Below, piece by piece: positions 10,186-19,423 of a stretch of 32,935 nucleotides of DNA (within the stretch, counting starts at the first letter, position 1; each line of letters begins with the position of its first letter). The notes beneath the pieces were generated by a model. It ran no database searches and was not told where the DNA came from. It worked only from the letters and a program-made list of their open reading frames with translations. Both the position numbers and the translations under genes were made by a program. Source of the stretch: Calditrichota bacterium (GTDB taxonomy: Bacteria > Calditrichota > Calditrichia > RBG-13-44-9 > J075); contig JAGRBF010000154.1 in the NCBI GenBank assembly GCA_020434205.1, positions 1 to 32,935 of the forward strand, read 5' to 3'.

Positions 10186-12432
10186 ATGAAAAAAGCATTT
10201 TTTCCCAGCACCAAAACCGTGTTGCTAACCGTCCTCTTTTCGGCGGGGATCAACCTTTTATTTGCCCTGCAGCCTCAGCCGGAACCCGATCCCTTTTTCG
10301 AAGCCACCCGCCTTTACGAACTGAAACAATACGGAAAAGCCCTGGAAACCTTCCAGCAGGCCATCGCCGAAGTGCCTTCCCTGGCAGACCGCTATCCCGA
10401 GGTGATGCTCAAGATTGCTTATTGCTATTACCGCACCGGACAATTTGAGGAAGCCGCCCGTCACTTCAGCGATAAGAAGGCCCTGATCCCGGAAGTGGAA
10501 GATTACGTGCGCTATTTTGCCCTGCGCTCCACCCTGGAAGCAGGCCATAGCAAAGAAGCGCGCCGCGGCCTGCGCAACTTCAACCTCACCATTCGCGATA
10601 CCCGCCTGCGGGTGCAAAGCGACTCTATTTTAGCGGAGCTGTATTTCGAAATTCCCAATCTGGATTCCGCCCGTTTCTACTACCGCCGCCAGCTTAATTA
10701 CGGGGATGTCAACAAGGGCGATATCCTCAGCCGCCTGGTGGATGTGGCGGTGAAGGCCCGCAACAAAAGCGACCTGGAGGAATACGGGTTCGATCTGCTG
10801 CGGCGCTACCCCTTTCACAAGGGCAGCAAAGCCGCTTACCGGGAGATTATGGCCCGCTACCGGGGGCGCATTTTCCCCGGTTCCAAGCTCAGCAAACTGT
10901 TCAAATACCTGAGTGTTACCGAGCAGTTTGTAGAAGCGGAAAACCTCCTCAACGTTCAGCAGCGCCTGGGCGCCAACGGCGAACAGGTGCGCTGGTACCG
11001 CATTCGCCTGGAATACGACAAAAAGAACTACTGGGCGGTTTCCCAGGAATGCCAGAGCCAGCGCGCCACCTTCCGCCAGGCCACTTACCTGCGCGAGGTA
11101 GACCTGCATATCGCCCGCTGCTATATGCGCCTCGGTTTTACCGATAAGGCGGTGGAAGGCTACGACGAATTTGCCCGCCGTTATCCCAACGATGCCCTGA
11201 CCCCGGAGGTGTTGTGGGTTATCGCCTGGCTCTCCGAGAAAAAAGGCGATATCGATGCCGCCCGCGGGTATTACAAACGGCTGATTACCAAATACCCGCG
11301 CTACGAGTTTGTTTCGGAATCCCGGTTTCGCATCGGGCTGTCCTATTACACCCAGGACAGCCTGGCCCTGGCCCGCAATTACCTCAATACCGCCCTGGCT
11401 CACGATAACGATGAAATTGCCCAGAACCGCTACAAATACTGGATCGCCAAAACCTATGCCCGTGAGGGCGATTCCCTGGAATACCGCCGCCAGCTGAAGG
11501 ATCTCTCCAGCAATCCCTTCGACGATTATTACTCTCTCAAGGGATTTCTGCTGACCAGCGACGGTCGGGAGGTCAATCAGTTTGTTGATAGCCTGTTATG
11601 GGAAATGCATCACAAAGAGACGAGTTATTTGCCCCAATATTTGGACAGGTTTCAGAAGCCGCTTCTGGTCCACGATATTTTTGGTGAACGTTTTGCCCAG
11701 CGGGAACTCAACCACCTCGCCAGCGCCATGGACAGCCCGGAATGGGAACTGCTCTATGCGTTGGGAGAAGTGAATGAGCACATGCAGAATTTCGGGCGCG
11801 CATTCCGGATCTATAACCGCCTCTTCCTGCGCAACTTTTCCCGCAAAGACTGGCGCGAATGGCTCTTCCTGGTAAAACATCTCTACCCCCTTTATTTTAC
11901 CGGGGAAGTTAACCAGTACGCCCGGGAATGGAATCTGACCCCGGCCAGCATCTGGGCGGTCATCAAAAAGGAAAGCGCCTTCGAACCGAACGTAATGTCC
12001 TATGCCAATGCATACGGCCTGATGCAGATTATTCCGCCGACGGCCAACCGGCTTACCGAAAGCCTGGGATTGGCCATGGAAGATGTCCGACAGCTCTACG
12101 ATCCCAATTTTAATATCCGGCTGGGCAGCTATTACCTGTCCGAACTGCTGAAGCGCTACGATGGCAATTTGTATTACGCCCTGGCTGCTTACAACGCCGG
12201 CGAACACCGGGTGGACCGTTGGAGTAAAGTCCTGAACACCGATGACGATGACTTCTTTATGGAGAACATCGAATTTGAACAAACCCGTACCTATGTGCGC
12301 GGGGTGATGAAGTTCTACTGGATGTACCATCTGCTGATTCATCCCTATCAGGTTCCCGAAAATCAGCTGGTTAATTTTCCCCATAAGGTGGCCAGAGACC
12401 CCTGGTTCCGGGAGCCGGAGGCGTTCGAATAA
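10186..12432 (+). CDS. Slt-type soluble lytic murein transglycosylase with helical-repeat N-region
   Basis: This 748-residue periplasmic enzyme should cleave the MurNAc-GlcNAc bond of peptidoglycan to give 1,6-anhydro ends. A signal peptide covers about residues 1-27. A long alpha-helical region follows, with TPR-like repeats (for example YELKQYGKALETFQQAI and the SRFRIGLSYYTQDSLALA area), as in Slt70. The C-terminal SLT domain shows IKKESAFEPN with catalytic Glu596, GLMQI (611-615) and AAYNAGEHRV (667-676), all in the expected order. The usual length for this type is 600-750 residues. No good ribosome site precedes the ATG, which is common in FCB leaders. The MltD-like gene starts 14 bases after its stop, so the two are very likely co-transcribed. 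Confidence 0.92.
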   Translation: MKKAFFPSTKTVLLTVLFSAGINLLFALQPQPEPDPFFEATRLYELKQYGKALETFQQAIAEVPSLADRYPEVMLKIAYCYYRTGQFEEAARHFSDKKALIPEVEDYVRYFALRSTLEAGHSKEARRGLRNFNLTIRDTRLRVQSDSILAELYFEIPNLDSARFYYRRQLNYGDVNKGDILSRLVDVAVKARNKSDLEEYGFDLLRRYPFHKGSKAAYREIMARYRGRIFPGSKLSKLFKYLSVTEQFVEAENLLNVQQRLGANGEQVRWYRIRLEYDKKNYWAVSQECQSQRATFRQATYLREVDLHIARCYMRLGFTDKAVEGYDEFARRYPNDALTPEVLWVIAWLSEKKGDIDAARGYYKRLITKYPRYEFVSESRFRIGLSYYTQDSLALARNYLNTALAHDNDEIAQNRYKYWIAKTYAREGDSLEYRRQLKDLSSNPFDDYYSLKGFLLTSDGREVNQFVDSLLWEMHHKETSYLPQYLDRFQKPLLVHDIFGERFAQRELNHLASAMDSPEWELLYALGEVNEHMQNFGRAFRIYNRLFLRNFSRKDWREWLFLVKHLYPLYFTGEVNQYAREWNLTPASIWAVIKKESAFEPNVMSYANAYGLMQIIPPTANRLTESLGLAMEDVRQLYDPNFNIRLGSYYLSELLKRYDGNLYYALAAYNAGEHRVDRWSKVLNTDDDDFFMENIEFEQTRTYVRGVMKFYWMYHLLIHPYQVPENQLVNFPHKVARDPWFREPEAFE

Positions 12433-12446
12433 ACCCTGAGTAAACC

Positions 12447-15227
12447 ATGCATCAGATAAGCCGATTGTCCAACCCCAACCCTCTTTGCTCTGCATTACCC
12501 CGGTTAATCGGCCTGGCCGGGTTTGTTATGGCCGCTCTGATGCTGACCTCCACCCTGGTTGCCCGCGACCTTCCCCACGGCAAAGCTCTGGCCAAAGAAG
12601 TGGCTTTCTGGAAGCGCGTTTTCGCCAAAACCCCCTCAACCCAATACATTATCCACGATTCGGATAAGCTGGACATTGTCTACGGCGTGGTGACCATCGC
12701 GGACACCAGCCTGAGCAATCGGGCCGTGGAAGATTCCCTGGAAGCGCTCAAAAAACCCTATGCCCGGATGCTGCGCAGCTTTGCAGCCGGCAAGGTGGAT
12801 CTGCGCATGCTCTCCCCGGCAGAAGTGGCGATTTATCAGCGCTTCGCCGAGGTGGATGAGCCGGATAAGTTCAATACCGCCATTCGGCGCCTGCGCGCTC
12901 AAAAAGGTATTCAGGATAATTTCAAAGCCGGGGTAACCCGCTCCTTTGCTTACCTGCCTTATATCCGCAAGGTGTTTCGGGAGGAAGGGCTGCCGGATTT
13001 CCTGGTATACCTGCCCCATGTGGAATCCTCCTTCAACCCCATTGCCCGCTCCCACGTCGGCGCGGCCGGCATGTGGCAGTTTATGCCCGGCACGGCACGT
13101 TCCTTTATGAAGGTGAACCGCGTTAAGGACGAGCGTTACGATCCCTTTAAGGCCACCCACGGCGCGGCGCGCATGCTCAGCTATAACTACCGGATCCTGC
13201 AGGATTGGGCGCTGGCTATTACCGCCTACAACCACGGTTTGGGCAGTATGAAAAAGGCCAAAAAGCGCTTTGGGGATTACGTGACCATTCGCGAGAATTA
13301 CCTGCGCCGCTCCTTCGGCTTTGCCTCGAAAAATTTCTACCCCGAGTTCCTGGCGGTGGTGGAAATTATGGATAGTCTGGCGGTATACTTTCCGGACATC
13401 GAACGGCACATACCTCCGGAATTTCAGGAGATTCAGACCCCGGTGGATCTGCGCCTGGACCAGTTCTCCAAAATCTCGGGAATCCCCGATTCCCTGCTGC
13501 GGGCGCTGAACCCCGGATACCGCGAAGATGCCTGGGAAGGGCGCCGCATCGTTCCTCAGAATTATACCCTGCGCCTTCCCCTGGAAAGCGACGCCGCCCA
13601 CATCATCGCACAGTTAAACGGCAGCATGGAGGATTATCGCAAGGTGCGGGTGGTGATGCGCGGCAGCGATCCCGCCCAGGTGGCGGTAGGCGGGCCGGAA
13701 TTGCTGTGGCAATCCCAGCGGGATGCCCTTGCTTCTGCCCAGGCTCTGAAACATTTGGTGCTGGATGCTCCCCGGCAGTTGTTCCCCGAACCGGAACCGG
13801 AAGCCTTGTTTGTGCGCGCTACGCCGGAAGCCCTCCCGGTCAGCTTTGCCGAAAGTGCAGTGGCGGTTTCCCTGTCTGCCGGGATCGGTCCGGTCGCCCC
13901 GGTGCGTAACGTTCTTTCTCCGGAGCGCATGCATTTGCGGGATGTGGAAGCAGAAGATGACCCGGAGCTCCTGGCGGAGGTTCGCGCCGACGCCGCTGTC
14001 TCCCAGCCGCTTGCCACTCCGGCGGAAGCCCCCCGGCGGACTGTTGAGGAAGCCCAGCTGGCGGTTCAGGCCCCGCGTCCGGCCCTTCCCGAAACCCAGC
14101 CCGCTCCCGCCGAGTTGGTGGCAGAAGGGATCGCCGGAATGTATTCCCGCCATTTACCCGCAGATCGCCCCTCCTCAGCGGATCCGGCGCTGGTCTTGTA
14201 CGTGCGCAGCGAGAGCGAAAGTCCGGATCCCGCCGAAGTGGTTCTCGCCGAAAATACGCTGAGTGGAAACCCGGTAACCTCCCGGGGACCACGGGCGGAA
14301 AATCCGACGGTGTCCGAACGGAACCTGTCGGTTAAAGCCGCTTTACCTCCGGTTAATCTGGAAGAGGGACGCACCCTGGCCGCATTGGAAAATCCGCGGG
14401 CCCTCCCTTCCGGCGCCGGTGCCGGCCTTTCCGAAAGGCAGTTGACGGTTTTGGCCGAGGAAGCTCAGCCTGCCGGAGAAACCGCGTTGGTGGCCAGTAC
14501 CTTCCAACGCCCGGAAACCCGCTCGCCCCTGGCGCTGCAGTCCCGCTCCGGTGCGCTTCCGGAAAATGCTCTGGAAACCCGCACGAGTGGGAATACCCCG
14601 GTAGACCTGTCCGGCTCGGGCCTGGAGGCCGCTTTGGCGGTTAAGCGCGGGCCGCAGGAAACCCTGCCCGGAACGGCTCCGGTGGAATCCGCTTATCAAA
14701 TGCGCCCCGGCGCTTCCCAACCTGCCCGCCCGGAAGCACCGCTTTCCCGCCCTGCCCCGGTGGCCTTTAAGGGAAATCAGGTGGGCATGGATGAGGTGCT
14801 GACCCTGCTGATCCGCCAATTGACCCCGGTTGGGGAAAAAACCACCGTTTTTCCCGAAGAGACCATTGGGCATTTCGGGGACTGGCTTAGTCTGGATACC
14901 GGGGATATCCGCCGCCTCAACGGCATGAAAAGCGGGCAGGCCCTCCTTTCCGGCCAGCCCATCCGCATCAGCTTCGAGGGGGTAAACGCCGATCGTTTCC
15001 TGCGCCGGCGCCTGCGTTTCCACGCCGGATTGCTGGATCACTACTTTCCCAATCAGGACAGCATCGAACTTACCGATTACCGGGTTCGCTCCGGTGATAA
15101 CCTGTGGCGCATTGCCAACCAAAGCTCCGCCATTCCCCTAAACCTTTTGCTTTACTTTAATGAGTGGGATAAATTAATGCGTCTTCAACCCGGGGATCTG
15201 GTCAAACTGCCGGTTCTGGAGCGCTAA
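12447..15227 (+). CDS. MltD-like lytic transglycosylase with long Pro/Ala/Glu-rich linker and LysM domain
   Basis: This 926-residue protein has an N-terminal membrane or signal segment (about 20-39). Its SLT catalytic domain carries LPHVESSFNP with catalytic Glu193, then AAGMWQFMPGTAR and ITAYNHGLGSM, which is MltD-type. Residues 329-378 form the MltD-style module that ends in QNYTLRLP. A low-complexity stretch of about 345 residues (425-770), rich in Pro, Ala, Glu, Ser and Arg, follows and looks disordered. The C-terminus has a degenerate LysM-like segment (about 804-845) and a good LysM (878-922, YRVRSGDNLWRIA ... LQPGDLVKLP) for peptidoglycan binding. E. coli MltD is about half this size, so the linker is the odd feature. 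The STAS gene starts 9 bases after the stop. Confidence 0.9.
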   Translation: MHQISRLSNPNPLCSALPRLIGLAGFVMAALMLTSTLVARDLPHGKALAKEVAFWKRVFAKTPSTQYIIHDSDKLDIVYGVVTIADTSLSNRAVEDSLEALKKPYARMLRSFAAGKVDLRMLSPAEVAIYQRFAEVDEPDKFNTAIRRLRAQKGIQDNFKAGVTRSFAYLPYIRKVFREEGLPDFLVYLPHVESSFNPIARSHVGAAGMWQFMPGTARSFMKVNRVKDERYDPFKATHGAARMLSYNYRILQDWALAITAYNHGLGSMKKAKKRFGDYVTIRENYLRRSFGFASKNFYPEFLAVVEIMDSLAVYFPDIERHIPPEFQEIQTPVDLRLDQFSKISGIPDSLLRALNPGYREDAWEGRRIVPQNYTLRLPLESDAAHIIAQLNGSMEDYRKVRVVMRGSDPAQVAVGGPELLWQSQRDALASAQALKHLVLDAPRQLFPEPEPEALFVRATPEALPVSFAESAVAVSLSAGIGPVAPVRNVLSPERMHLRDVEAEDDPELLAEVRADAAVSQPLATPAEAPRRTVEEAQLAVQAPRPALPETQPAPAELVAEGIAGMYSRHLPADRPSSADPALVLYVRSESESPDPAEVVLAENTLSGNPVTSRGPRAENPTVSERNLSVKAALPPVNLEEGRTLAALENPRALPSGAGAGLSERQLTVLAEEAQPAGETALVASTFQRPETRSPLALQSRSGALPENALETRTSGNTPVDLSGSGLEAALAVKRGPQETLPGTAPVESAYQMRPGASQPARPEAPLSRPAPVAFKGNQVGMDEVLTLLIRQLTPVGEKTTVFPEETIGHFGDWLSLDTGDIRRLNGMKSGQALLSGQPIRISFEGVNADRFLRRRLRFHAGLLDHYFPNQDSIELTDYRVRSGDNLWRIANQSSAIPLNLLLYFNEWDKLMRLQPGDLVKLPVLER

Positions 15228-15236
15228 GCATTTCCT

Positions 15237-15599
15237 ATGGCGACATTTTCAACACGATGCGAGCAAAACGGCCCGGTGGCCGTGCTACGATTGAAAGGTC
15301 GCCTGACGGAGCACCATGCCGCCCAGACCGTCCAGCAGCAGATCAAAAGCCGGATTGAAGCAGGTGTTGTCCTGATCGTTCTCGATCTGCAGGAGCTGTC
15401 CTGGATGAACAGCACCGGTTTGGGCAGTTTGATGGCCGGCATGAGCAGCCTTCGCCAGTCGGGCGGCAATGTTTGCCTGGCCCGGGTGCCGGAGAAAATT
15501 CACAATATCCTGATGATCACCAAGCTGGTGGAAATTTTCCCGATCGAAAAAAGTGTGGACGCCGCCGTTGCCTTCCTGGCCGGAAGCAATCCGCGTTAA
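15237..15599 (+). CDS. STAS-domain anti-sigma factor antagonist-like protein
   Basis: This 120-residue protein is a single STAS domain of the SpoIIAA/RsbV type. Such proteins bind an anti-sigma factor or other partner when unphosphorylated and are switched off by phosphorylation of a conserved Ser. The motif is plain: VLIVLDLQELSWMNSTGLGS, where the candidate phospho-site is Ser59 and the TGLG turn follows. It starts nine bases after the MltD-like gene and is followed 75 bases later by a histidine kinase. No RsbW/SpoIIAB-type kinase or sigma factor is encoded nearby, so its partner is elsewhere or is unconventional. The family call is firm; its role in this operon is inferred. Confidence 0.9.
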   Translation: MATFSTRCEQNGPVAVLRLKGRLTEHHAAQTVQQQIKSRIEAGVVLIVLDLQELSWMNSTGLGSLMAGMSSLRQSGGNVCLARVPEKIHNILMITKLVEIFPIEKSVDAAVAFLAGSNPR

Positions 15600-15674
15600 C
15601 CACCTGCCGGCCGCCCCCGCCACTACCCTTTACAGCACCAATTGCTTCAGAAGAAAACCCGGAAAGGTTCCGTT

Positions 15675-17432
15675 ATGACCGACAAAACCGTCAGGGAAAT
15701 GGATCGGATAGACTGGGAACGCCTTTTTCAGCAAAAGGAAAAAGAGCTTTATTCCATCCAGCGCATCGGCAAAGCCCTCAGTTCTACCCTGCGGATCGAG
15801 GAACTGCTGCGCCTGATTATTCAGGAAATAACCTCCTTGATGGACGCAGACCGCAGCTCCCTGTTCATCGTCGATCACGAGAAAGGGGAGATCTGGTCCC
15901 AGTTTGCCCAGAAGGCCGAGATTCGGGAAATCCGCCTGCCCATCGGGCGGGGCATTTCCGGCTACGTCGCCCAAACCGGGGAAGTCATCAATATTCCCGA
16001 TGCCTACCAGGATGAGCGCTTCGACCCCGCCACCGATAAAAAAACCGGTTACCACACCCGTTCGATTTTATGCATGCCGGTCTGGGAACCCCACGGCAAA
16101 CCGGGCGAACGCCGGGTAACCGGGGTAATCCAGGTGCTCAACAAACGCGACGGGGCTTTCTCCGGGGAGGATGAGGATCTGTTGGAAGCCCTGGCCGCTC
16201 AGGTGGCCATCTCCATTTCCAATGCCCGCCTTTATCGCCGTCTGGAGAAAAAATACCGGGAAATGGACCTCCTCTACGACTTCGAGCAAATGCTCAACGT
16301 GGAAAACGACCTGGGGGAACTGACCCACAAAATCCTGGAACGCACCGTCGGCCATCTTCAGGCGGAGTGGGTTTTCGCCTTCCTTCCGGGTGAGGGCAAG
16401 TACAGCTTTTTTGCGGTGGCGGGAAGCCTGCAAGGGTTTCGCCAAAGCGCCACCACCGTTCCCCTGGGGTGGATCCACCTGATGGAAAACCTCAGCCGGG
16501 AAGGCCTGCTTAAAAACTGGGGAGATGCCTGCGCCTTTTTCGGCCTCGGAGAGACAGAACCGCCCTCCGGCGAGCTTCAGCTGATCAGCGCTCCGGTGCC
16601 CTTTTCCGAGGAACAAACCGGGACCATCTGGGCCCTGGTGGATGGGGTGGGACGCTCCGCCCAATGGGAAGATGACCGCATGCTGATGGATCTGGTGGGG
16701 CAGAAAATCTACCGGGCCCGGGAGATTGAAACGCTGCGCGGGGATTTGCTGAAGCAGGAACGCCTTTCCGCGATCGGTCAGTTGATGAGCACCATCGTAC
16801 ACGACATCCGCGGTCCCGTGAACACCATTTACGGATTTGTCGATTTGATGAAGGATGCCGACGCCAGCCAGGGCGAGCGCGAAGAATACGCCGAGATCAT
16901 CCGCTCCGAATTTCAGTCCGCCATGAACCTGATCACCGAAGTTCTGGATTTTGCCAAGGGCAAAACCAGCATCCTGGCCCGGAAATCCAGCGTGGCCAAC
17001 CTCCTGAAACGCTTCCGCCCCCGCCTGGAACAGATGGGGCAGAAATACAATACCGAGGTGGAGGTGGAGGTGCAGAGCCAGCAATTGCTCTACATCGATG
17101 TGGAAAAACTCAACCGGGTTTTTTACAACATCACCAAAAACGCCCACGAGGCCATGGGGGAGGGGGGGCGCTTTCTGTTCCGGATTTATGACGACAGCGA
17201 GGCGGTGGTTTTTCAATTTACCGACAACGGTCCGGGGATTCCGCGGGAAATCCAGGATCGCCTTTTCGACTCCTTCGTGACCTCCGGGAAAGAAGGCGGC
17301 ACGGGATTGGGGCTGGCCATCGTTCAAAAAATCGTGGCGGAGCATCACGGCAGCATTGCCATCGATTCCCAACCCGGCCAGGGCGCGACTTTTCGCATTT
17401 CCCTTCCCATCTACCGGCCCCCCTCTGCCTGA
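15675..17432 (+). CDS. GAF-domain sensor histidine kinase
   Basis: This 585-residue kinase has no membrane segment and should be cytosolic. The ATG at 15675 is chosen over an in-frame TTG at 15642 because GGAAAGG lies 7 bases upstream. A first GAF domain (about 41-186) has an INIPDAYQDERFDPATD-type loop resembling the NKFDE region of cyclic-nucleotide GAF domains. A weaker GAF-like region covers about 200-350. The kinase core has the phospho-acceptor His376 in an HDIRGP H-box, an N-box (YNITKNAHEAM, about 484-494), DNGPGIP (517-523) and GTGLGLAIV (542-550). No response regulator is adjacent. Position after the STAS gene suggests that it acts on that branch or on a distant regulator; this is inference. 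Confidence 0.92.
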   Translation: MTDKTVREMDRIDWERLFQQKEKELYSIQRIGKALSSTLRIEELLRLIIQEITSLMDADRSSLFIVDHEKGEIWSQFAQKAEIREIRLPIGRGISGYVAQTGEVINIPDAYQDERFDPATDKKTGYHTRSILCMPVWEPHGKPGERRVTGVIQVLNKRDGAFSGEDEDLLEALAAQVAISISNARLYRRLEKKYREMDLLYDFEQMLNVENDLGELTHKILERTVGHLQAEWVFAFLPGEGKYSFFAVAGSLQGFRQSATTVPLGWIHLMENLSREGLLKNWGDACAFFGLGETEPPSGELQLISAPVPFSEEQTGTIWALVDGVGRSAQWEDDRMLMDLVGQKIYRAREIETLRGDLLKQERLSAIGQLMSTIVHDIRGPVNTIYGFVDLMKDADASQGEREEYAEIIRSEFQSAMNLITEVLDFAKGKTSILARKSSVANLLKRFRPRLEQMGQKYNTEVEVEVQSQQLLYIDVEKLNRVFYNITKNAHEAMGEGGRFLFRIYDDSEAVVFQFTDNGPGIPREIQDRLFDSFVTSGKEGGTGLGLAIVQKIVAEHHGSIAIDSQPGQGATFRISLPIYRPPSA

Positions 17433-17471
17433 TCAAAAGCGGAGCTTGGCTTTTTGATCGCTATTAGCGAT
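17431..17471 (+). terminator. Hairpin pair overlapping the kinase stop codon, possible weak terminator
   Basis: GATCAAAAGC (17431-17440) pairs with GCTTTTTGATC (17449-17459) with one extra T, and ATCGCT-ATT-AGCGAT (17457-17471) forms a second small hairpin overlapping the first. There is no T-run after either, so termination is possible but unproven. They could also be alternative structures or an RNA-stability element. Confidence 0.4.
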
Positions 17472-17609
17472 ATTGCAACCCGGAATACGATTCGGGGACC
17501 ATCCGCTGCGGGGCTGCAGGGAGCCGTTCCCACTGCCGGATAATGCTCATCTTGCCACAGTAGAACCAGTGAGGGTGGTCTATTGAATGGGTCCCAGGAG
17601 GTCCCTGCC

Positions 17610-18563
17610 ATGTACGATTGGGATAAACTCTCGTTTTATTATCACCCCATTTTTCTCGAACACCTTGCCGGTATCGACCATCCGGAAAGCCCCGACCGGC
17701 TGCGGATCATCATGCGCTACCTGAAGGAGCAGGGGGTTTGGGACCGGCTGACCATCAAAACCCCTGAGCCTGCCGACCTGAAGTGGATCCGCACCAACCA
17801 CAGCCCCTCTTATATCGAATCCGTGGAAGCGGCCTGCCGCCACGCGCCCGCCTTTCTGGACGGGGGCGATACCATTGTCACCGAAAAATCCTACCTGGCA
17901 GCCCTGCACGGGGTGGGCGCCTGCCTGAGCGGGGTGGACGATCTGCTGGCCGGGGATTATCACTCGGCCTTCTGCCTGATTCGCCCCCCCGGACACCACG
18001 CCGAATATTCGGAAGCGATGGGGTTTTGCCTGTTCAATAACGTGGCGATTGCCGCTCGTTATGCTCTGGATCGCTACGCCCTTCAGCGCATCTTCATTAT
18101 CGACTGGGACGTCCATCAGGGCAACGGCACCCACCACAGCTTTTACAGCGAGGCGGAAGTTTTTTTCGTCAGCATTCATCAATGGCCGCTATATCCCGGG
18201 ATCGGTGCGGAGCACGAAACCGGCCGGGGGGTAGGGGCCGGTTATACCCTCAATATTCCCCTGCCGCCCAACCAGGGAGACGAGGTTTATCTGGCCGCCT
18301 TTACCGACCGGATTATCCCGGCCATGAGGCGCTATCATCCCGACCTGCTGATCCTCTCCGCCGGATTTGACGCCCACCAGGGAGATCCCCTGGCTCAGAT
18401 GAACCTCACCACGGAAGTTTTTGCCGAACTGACCCGTTTGCTGCGCCGGGAAATGCTCCCCCGGGGTGGGAAAGTGCTCTCCGTCCTGGAGGGGGGATAT
18501 CATACCCTGAACCTTGCCGAAAGTTTGCTGGCCCATCTTCAGGCCCTGGTCGAACCGCTCTGA
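17610..18563 (+). CDS. Histone-deacetylase-fold amidohydrolase (AcuC / acetylpolyamine amidohydrolase type)
   Basis: This 317-residue zinc hydrolase should remove an acyl group from lysine side chains, polyamines or a related amide. The ATG at 17610 is supported by AGGAGGT seven bases upstream; an in-frame TTG at 17583 is less likely. The family motifs are complete: HPESPDR near the N-terminus, RPPGHHAE with the His129-His130 pair, IDWDVHQGNGT with zinc ligands Asp167 and His169, SAGFDAHQGDP with zinc ligand Asp254, and EGGYH with the catalytic Tyr297. All key residues are present, so it should be active. The physiological substrate cannot be read from sequence. It lies about 100 bases before pcm, and both act on protein or side-chain modification. 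Confidence 0.93.
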   Translation: MYDWDKLSFYYHPIFLEHLAGIDHPESPDRLRIIMRYLKEQGVWDRLTIKTPEPADLKWIRTNHSPSYIESVEAACRHAPAFLDGGDTIVTEKSYLAALHGVGACLSGVDDLLAGDYHSAFCLIRPPGHHAEYSEAMGFCLFNNVAIAARYALDRYALQRIFIIDWDVHQGNGTHHSFYSEAEVFFVSIHQWPLYPGIGAEHETGRGVGAGYTLNIPLPPNQGDEVYLAAFTDRIIPAMRRYHPDLLILSAGFDAHQGDPLAQMNLTTEVFAELTRLLRREMLPRGGKVLSVLEGGYHTLNLAESLLAHLQALVEPL

Positions 18564-18662
18564 AAAATAAACTTGCGCGCGAATTCCGGGGAGCCCAAAT
18601 TGATGTAGTGATCCGGGTAACGAGGCTCCCAGGGGGGCCGAACCGTTCCCGAAAGGACCGGC

Positions 18663-19319
18663 ATGGAAATTAAAGATACTCGACTTTCCCGCGTGGCGGA
18701 GGCCTATACCCGGGAGCGGCTGGAGATGGTGGAAAGCCAGCTGGTTGCCAGAGATATTGCCCAGCCGGATCTGCTTGCCGCTTTCAAACGGGTACCCCGG
18801 CACCTCTTTGTACCCGCAATCGCCCGCCAGCAGGCTTATGCCGACCATCCCCTTCACATCGGAGACGGCCAGACCATTTCCCAACCTTACATTGTTGCCT
18901 ACATGGTGGAGCGCCTCCGATTGGGCAAGGGGGACCGGGTTCTGGAAATCGGCAGTGGCTGCGGATATCAAACCGCAATTCTGGCCGAATTGACCGCCGA
19001 AGTGTGGTCCCTGGAAATCCGGCGCACCCTGGCCGAGGACGCCCGGCGGCGCCTTCATGCCCTGGGGTATCAGAACGTGCGGGTCCTGCATGCCGATGGT
19101 TATGACGGGCTGGCGAACCAGGCCCCCTTCGATGCCATCATCCTCTCCGCCGCGCCTCCTCGTATCCCCCGGGAGCTGATTTCCCAACTGGGACAAACCG
19201 GCCGTCTCATTGCCCCGGTGGGGGTGGAAAACCAGCAACTGGTATTTGTTTCCAAAACCGAAGGCGAACTAAAGCTGGAACCCGACCTCGCGGTGCGTTT
19301 CGTTCCCATGACCCGGTAA
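18663..19319 (+). CDS. pcm: Protein-L-isoaspartate (D-aspartate) O-methyltransferase
   Basis: This 218-residue enzyme uses S-adenosylmethionine to methylate isoaspartyl residues in damaged proteins and start their repair to Asp. Typical features are GDGQTISQPYIVAYM (67-81), the SAM-binding motif I VLEIGSGCGYQTA (93-105), an acidic strand-end residue in VWSLEI and a GRLIAPVG strand (180-187). The length matches the family (about 205-220). GAAAGGACC lies just upstream of the ATG. It stands as a small unit with the deacetylase-fold gene ahead of it. In many genomes pcm is near surE and rpoS, but neither is present here. Confidence 0.95.
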   Translation: MEIKDTRLSRVAEAYTRERLEMVESQLVARDIAQPDLLAAFKRVPRHLFVPAIARQQAYADHPLHIGDGQTISQPYIVAYMVERLRLGKGDRVLEIGSGCGYQTAILAELTAEVWSLEIRRTLAEDARRRLHALGYQNVRVLHADGYDGLANQAPFDAIILSAAPPRIPRELISQLGQTGRLIAPVGVENQQLVFVSKTEGELKLEPDLAVRFVPMTR

Positions 19320-19423
19320 GCAACGCGGCTAATTTCCCTTAATTTCAAAAACACGGTGGGTTTCTGCAATTCTGGATGTTCCGGGGATGAATGCCCGGGC
19401 AGATTTGCAGAGGGATTGGTTTT

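Noticed and set aside
15237-17432. Complete RsbV/RsbW partner-switch module
   Set aside because: The downstream kinase has a full H-box, N-box and GAF domains of a two-component histidine kinase, not the small RsbW/SpoIIAB fold, and no sigma factor is encoded.
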